A stretch of 43,383 nt of DNA, taken from positions 1 through 43,383 of the forward strand of contig JABANP010000449.1 in the NCBI GenBank assembly GCA_013115135.1, in the 5' to 3' direction. The notes beneath the pieces are model-generated. The model saw only the letters and a list, made by a program, of their open reading frames with translations, was not told the DNA's origin and made no database searches. Below, piece after piece: positions 39,446-43,383 of the stretch; within the stretch, counting starts at the first letter, position 1, and every line of letters starts with the position of its first letter. Made by a program: the position numbers and the translations under genes. Source of the stretch: Perkinsus olseni. Taxonomy: Eukaryota; Perkinsozoa; Perkinsida; Perkinsidae.

Positions 39446-40336
39446 TTCGAATGGTCAGAGAAAAGACTCTCTACAAACGGCAAGAACGTGCTGAAGACGT
39501 CGCAACACGCAGCCTTAATGTGACTGGCAGCTTCGGCAGCGTGCGCGTACGGTAAGCAGAACGCATGGCCAGGGAGATGTCCCCCCAAATGCAACGCTGC
39601 GTCTTTCCACGAGTCGCGTGCCACCGTAGGAGGGTCTCTCATACTGGAATCAGGCTGCTAGGCCGATCTGCCACGTGGTCCTCATTCCTGGACCCACACT
39701 TGGATTACTACGAACAGCTTAGGGAGCTGCGGCGGTTGCATGCCACTATCGCTCTTCGTGGAGGCATCCGGAGGCATCCATCGTGGAGGCATCCATCGTG
39801 GAGGCATCGTGAAGGAGGAAATCAGCGACTTGGTAACGGTAGCTAACGGTAGCTGCAAAACCACCTTTATTTCACCATGTCGTGGAATGATGGACAGGAT
39901 GAAAAAACCGGTTAAAGTGCGCCCTCGTGTTGTCATTGCACGTAGTATGTTGGTAACATGTAGTGATGCGGCGCCGCTGATGCGTGGCGCACACGGGTGA
40001 CAACAAACATCGTAACGCAGCACCCACAACCCACCATCGCTCGACGGATACTGTTCTCAGTGAATAGGAGGCCGATCAGAGACGTTGGGAAGGAACAGAA
40101 GCCCGCCTACATGCCGCGACGCGTCCTCGGTCAGCCTCGGTGTCATGTAAGACTCCGAGGTATAGCCTTGACATGGCAAGGACAGCGAAGCTGTAGCATG
40201 AGCGTCTGGTCTACACCTTTTCAACATCTAGTTCGATAGTGGAACCATCAAGTTCGCCGGGACGAACGAAGTTGGATGTACGAATCTGAAACGGGAATAT
40301 CTATTCCGCACGTGGAACATTCAGGGCCTATTTCAT
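39446..40336. other. Intergenic with short tandem repeats
   Basis: No gene seen. Contains the GGAGGCATC minisatellite at 39756 and a 10-bp tandem (TAACGGTAGC twice) near 39833-39852. Overlapping opposite-strand frames here are repeat-driven. Confidence 0.45.
39756..39814 (+). repeat. Short tandem repeat, ~15-bp unit CATCCATCGTGGAGG
   Basis: Three to four units of CGTGGAGGCATCC(AT) in tandem, one shortened (GGAGGCATCC). It lies 310 bp upstream of the minus-strand secreted gene's start, in its likely promoter region. Confidence 0.8.
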
Positions 40337-40472
40337 AGGGGCCCTAAGGATGTAGGTCCCTTAAGGTGAGGCATCTAACCTCAGGAGACTTAAAGGAAGT
40401 TTAGGGTATTTCACTAGAAAACAGGCGTTGGAGGTTAGGTTCCTCACCTTAAGGAGGCCCCTTAGGGCGCCC
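40337..40472. repeat. MITE-like inverted repeat rich in CCTTAAGG, copy 1
   Basis: Left arm GGGGCCCTAAGG...CCCTTAAGGTGAGG...CTAACCTC is inverted at 40430-40472 (GAGGTTAGG...CCTCACCTTAAGG...CCTTAGGGC). Further CTTAAG-containing sequence extends the right side to about 40500. No ORF and no clear target duplication. Confidence 0.75.
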
Positions 40473-40641
40473 AACTTAAGGGGACCTCGATCCTAGATAG
40501 GAAGCGTGCGCTCGAAACGGATATCGTCAACTGCTGATTAAGGAACGAGAATACTCGTATGCCAGAATTGATCCGGCAACCGTACGAGAGTCAGGCTGAG
40601 CCACTAACGACGGTGCCATATTGTCCACAGGTTAGTTGTTG

Positions 40642-40663
40642 AGGCACAATGTGCCTGGCACGT
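40642..40663. other. 22-bp footprint, one mismatch, core GGCACA
   Basis: X=GGCACA, X'=TGTGCC, third X GGCACG (one mismatch). y/y' (a/t) and z'/z (a/t) obey the complement rule. Confidence 0.75.
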
Positions 40664-40807
40664 GCTACTACCATGATGGTGCTCATGCTATAAATAGGTT
40701 CTCATCTATAGACTATATTAAAGACCATCTATTCACTGTAGACTATAGTAAACAGCTTGTTTCTAATAGACCCCATACCATGAGTATCATTACGTCACGT
40801 GAGCGAG

Positions 40808-40864
40808 GCATTTTCGACTTGCACACGACTTGCACTGTGCAAGTCGTGTGCAAGTCGAAAATGC
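40808..40864. repeat. Perfect 57-bp palindrome, 28-bp arms, 1-base loop
   Basis: Each arm runs GCATTTTCGACTTGCAC... and contains GACTTGCAC twice. The centre is a single T. As RNA or single-stranded DNA it would be a perfect hairpin. No gene is attached. Confidence 0.95.
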
Positions 40865-41018
40865 ATTAAAAATGTATAAGAGGGAGTTTAGAACCTACGC
40901 GATATCGTGTCAGCGGATAGGGATTGGAGGCGGAGCGAAATGACGTCAGATCAGCTTTTTCTCGAGTTAGGAGCCTTCGAGGGGGGTTGAAGGCGTGGCT
41001 ACCCTGCCTTAATAAATC

Positions 41019-41122
41019 TTTAAGGAGCCCTTAGGTGAGGAGCGTTAGTGAAACGTACTTAGCTCCCTAAAAGTCCTAACTCAAGAAAACTTAAGAAACC
41101 TCACCTTAAGGCGCCTAAAAGG
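41019..41122. repeat. MITE-like inverted repeat rich in CCTTAAGG, copy 2 (decayed)
   Basis: Left TTTAAGGAGCCCTTAGGTGAGG and right CCTCACCTTAAGGCGCCTAAAAGG are inverted relatives of the arms at 40337-40472. Same family, more diverged. Confidence 0.65.
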
Positions 41123-41329
41123 ATTTCCCAATAAGGAACTTCAATTTCACATTCGAACATTCAATATTCGTGAGCGGTTCTTGGAACCTTCAATTTCGCG
41201 GCACTGGGAAATTCAACTTCGCAAATGGGATGTTCGATTTCGTTGTCCCCAGCACTTTTTTGCACTCCAATCCCCAATGGTCGATCAGCCTCCTCAGGAG
41301 GCCGATTGAGTTCATAATAGACTGCGGCA

Positions 41330-42290
41330 GCCATCTAAGTACGCGTGATAACATGTATTTACGCGTTATATCACGTGGTTTTACGCATATAATACGCGAT
41401 ATTTTTGCGCGAAGTGTAAAACGCGTTTTACACATGCCATTACGCGTACTACTCGTTAATACGCGTAATAGCTCCACGTGATCACGCGTGATGGCGTATT
41501 TCGCATGCGTTATTACGCGGAGCACTCCGCGTAATACGGAGTTTCCACTACAGTTTCCACTACGCGTAAAATACACTGGAGTTTCACCTGTTTAACACGT
41601 AAAACAGTTTTACGCGAAGTGTTTTACGCGAATTACGCGATGTGTTGTGTAGTCATATCACTTCGCGTGACAACGCTGGTGTAAAACGCAATAACGCGTT
41701 TAACACTTGAGTCAAAACGCGTTATAACACGTAGTACGCGTGATGGCGTCAGAAAAACGCGTTTTTCACTACACGTGTAAAAATGTGGCTATTTTAACGC
41801 GTTATAACATAAATCCCTGTCGGTCTCATATTCGTAGACTAGGCGGTCGGCCGCCAAGGGCGGTCTGTGCCTGTCGTATTCATGTAAACCTTGACTTCCT
41901 TTAAGGCCAGCAAACCGGTATAGGCTTGGGTCTGTAATAATCATCCTATGCGTAGATAAAGTATTTGAACACTCATGTTGTTGAGTTGATGGTCAGGGAG
42001 AGTGTCTGTCGTCGCAATGACGAGTTTTTGCTGGGAAAAAATGGAAGTCTTGGGCATAACACCCGGGGCGTTATGATCACGCGTTTTACACCGAATGTGT
42101 ATAACACATTCCGCGTTTCACGCGTTATATGTGGTATTTCAGGCCATAACGCGTTGTGTTATGCGTTATGCGTTAAACACTAGCGTTTTACATAACGGGG
42201 GTGAAACTCCACTGTGTATTTTCTACACTTCACTTCGCGTATTTCGCGTAATTACACTGGCGTAAAACTGTTTTACGCGTAATGCAGGTG
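41330..42290. repeat. ACGCGT/TTACGCG-rich satellite-like tract
   Basis: Dozens of occurrences of ACGCG within AT-rich contexts (TTTTACGCG, AACGCGTTATAAC, TACGCGTAA), on both strands because the core is palindromic. The density is high at 41340-41820 and 42060-42290, with about 230 bp of ordinary sequence between. No fixed period is evident. Frames crossing it are repeat artefacts. Confidence 0.75.
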
Positions 42291-42660
42291 CATCTCCATT
42301 GTCTGAGAAAGCCTGTCGTAATCGTGTGAAAAAAGTAACAGCACATGATGAGGATGGGAAGGAGCGCTGAACGAAAGTAAAAACGAGAACCTGAAAACGA
42401 ACGAGTAGTAACTGGGCCCACACTGGGTTGATAGAATCATAATGAATCATGACAAATGGTACTCAAGTCACCGATACCAAACACCGTGGTCGGTATTCCG
42501 TAGCAACTCTATCTTTAGCTGCTGACGATTCAAGCATCTTAGCTGTTTCGACTCAAAGATCGACTACGACCATAAGGAACAACGACTACGATCGTACAAC
42601 GGAACAACGACCGTCGATCTTCCATCAGGTATATATCACTAAACTCGCTTTGAGCATGAA

Positions 42661-42845
42661 GGCCAGTCACAGAGGAACAGCTCTGGTGCTGCAAACTCAC
42701 TCGATAAAAATAGACACTGTACATCATACAGGCTAGTCACAGAGAAATGGTTCTGGTGCACTCGAGAACTTAATTTGAATACATACGGGTCAGCCACAGA
42801 GGAACAGCTCTGAGGTACTCCAAAATTCAATTTCAATACAAAGAA
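42661..42845 (+). repeat. Three imperfect tandem units (~55-70 bp) with CACAGAGGAACAGCTCTG core
   Basis: Units begin near 42663, 42732 and 42788. Each has a (A/T)G(T/C)CACAGAG.AA..G.TCTG core, and the last two share a following TTCAATTT/TTAATTTGAATACA stretch. Units are diverged. No coding meaning is evident. Confidence 0.7.
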
Positions 42846-43383
42846 GACCGAAAACGCAATCCAGTCATCCACTCCCAGTCCATTCCCACTTCATCTTCAT
42901 GAGTAACGGCACACACCACGTTAAACAGATTTTTGCAACAGGATGCCACTTCCACGATCCAAGGGAGCAACTGATGAGCCCGCAGGCTGCCTTATACAGA
43001 GGTTCAAAACTAACTGCCAGAAACAACAATCGCTCATAACTTTGTGACAGCCTCAACCCGTTGCCCTGAGAGTGTAGTAGTGTTTTACTACCAGTGAGTA
43101 GATATATCGCAATATACTGCGTGGCGGGCGACAGAGGACGCGACAAGAACTTCCAAGGCTGGGTTCAGCCGAACTGCCCAAGTCGGCAGAATTTTTCGAA
43201 ACTGAGTCAAATTCTGCCGACTCGGTTTAACCAAATCCTTCGTCTCTTCCTTTGATCTGACTGAACCACGGCGAGGTAACCACGCCATAGTCGCGACGAC
43301 CAGTCTGATCGGATTATGCTGTCGTGCTTTTGCTAGTATCGAGTAGCTGCGTCTCTGATGCCAACTCTCATGCAGTGTTACAT
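42846..43383. other. No gene seen; one hairpin
   Basis: A 14-bp perfect inverted repeat (AGTCGGCAGAATTT at 43181-43194 and its complement at 43209-43222) with a 14-base loop. The right arm continues into CGGTTTAACC, similar to a sequence at about 26488. It may be a small element or its ends. Confidence 0.5.

Noticed and set aside
1..43383. CRISPR arrays, rRNA or tRNA genes, bacterial operon signals
   Set aside because: No regularly spaced direct repeats, no conserved rRNA or tRNA sequence recognised, and the genes have introns, so prokaryotic features are not expected.

Overview
The window reads as nuclear DNA of a unicellular eukaryote. Genes are scattered on both strands without operons, and several contain short GT-AG introns (about 38-110 bp). 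It holds a DIRS-type tyrosine-recombinase retroelement, tandem families of secreted proteins and many decayed gene copies. My best guess is a perkinsid alveolate (Perkinsus-like). That is inference from gene style, not something proved by a marker gene here.

Layout. (1) 1-7860, 19.6-22.3 kb and 31.9-34.2 kb carry copies of one multigene family. Its members share a nearly invariant 5' cassette of about 160 bp, followed by one of two very different bodies, here called A and B. Only one copy (5648-6664) is fully open; the others have nonsense codons, frameshifts or truncations. (2) 7.9-9.8 kb holds an unrecognised two-exon gene and a decayed, possibly histone-H3-like gene. (3) 9.9-15.0 kb is a minus-strand DIRS-like retroelement: gag-like, RT and RNase H regions are frame-broken, while the tyrosine recombinase is open. 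(4) 15.9-17.4 kb is a multi-exon gene for an acidic low-complexity protein. It lies inside a pair of inverted AT-rich repeats (15.8 and 19.5 kb). (5) 23.4-25.5 kb has a putative secreted protein gene and its decayed tandem copy, followed by a 320-bp hAT-like MITE with a perfect 8-bp target duplication. (6) 27.4-36.2 kb has three tandem, intact, three-exon secreted GH18 (chitinase-family) genes in co-duplicated flanks. A minus-strand secreted protein (38.4-39.4 kb) may be a catalytically dead relative. (7) 39.5-43.4 kb is repeat-rich: inverted-repeat elements, a 57-bp perfect hairpin, an ACGCGT-rich satellite-like tract and short tandem repeats.

Main discovery. Scattered through the window are 27 copies of a structural, not sequence, motif of 22 bp: y-X-z'-X'-y'-X-z. 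X is any 6-mer, X' is its reverse complement, and y'/z' are the complements of the outer bases y/z. Eighteen copies obey every constraint (about 0.0002 expected by chance); nine more are slightly decayed. Each is an 8-bp site yXz expanded by exactly 14 bp. Comparison with paralogues in the same window shows the unexpanded state at several sites, and one copy causes an observed frameshift. The structure is what results if an element with 8-bp target duplications leaves a hairpin with a one-base loop on each flank, and the two opened hairpins anneal through the duplicated site. I therefore interpret the motifs as uniform excision scars of a hAT-type DNA transposon. None were found in the DIRS element or in intact coding exons.
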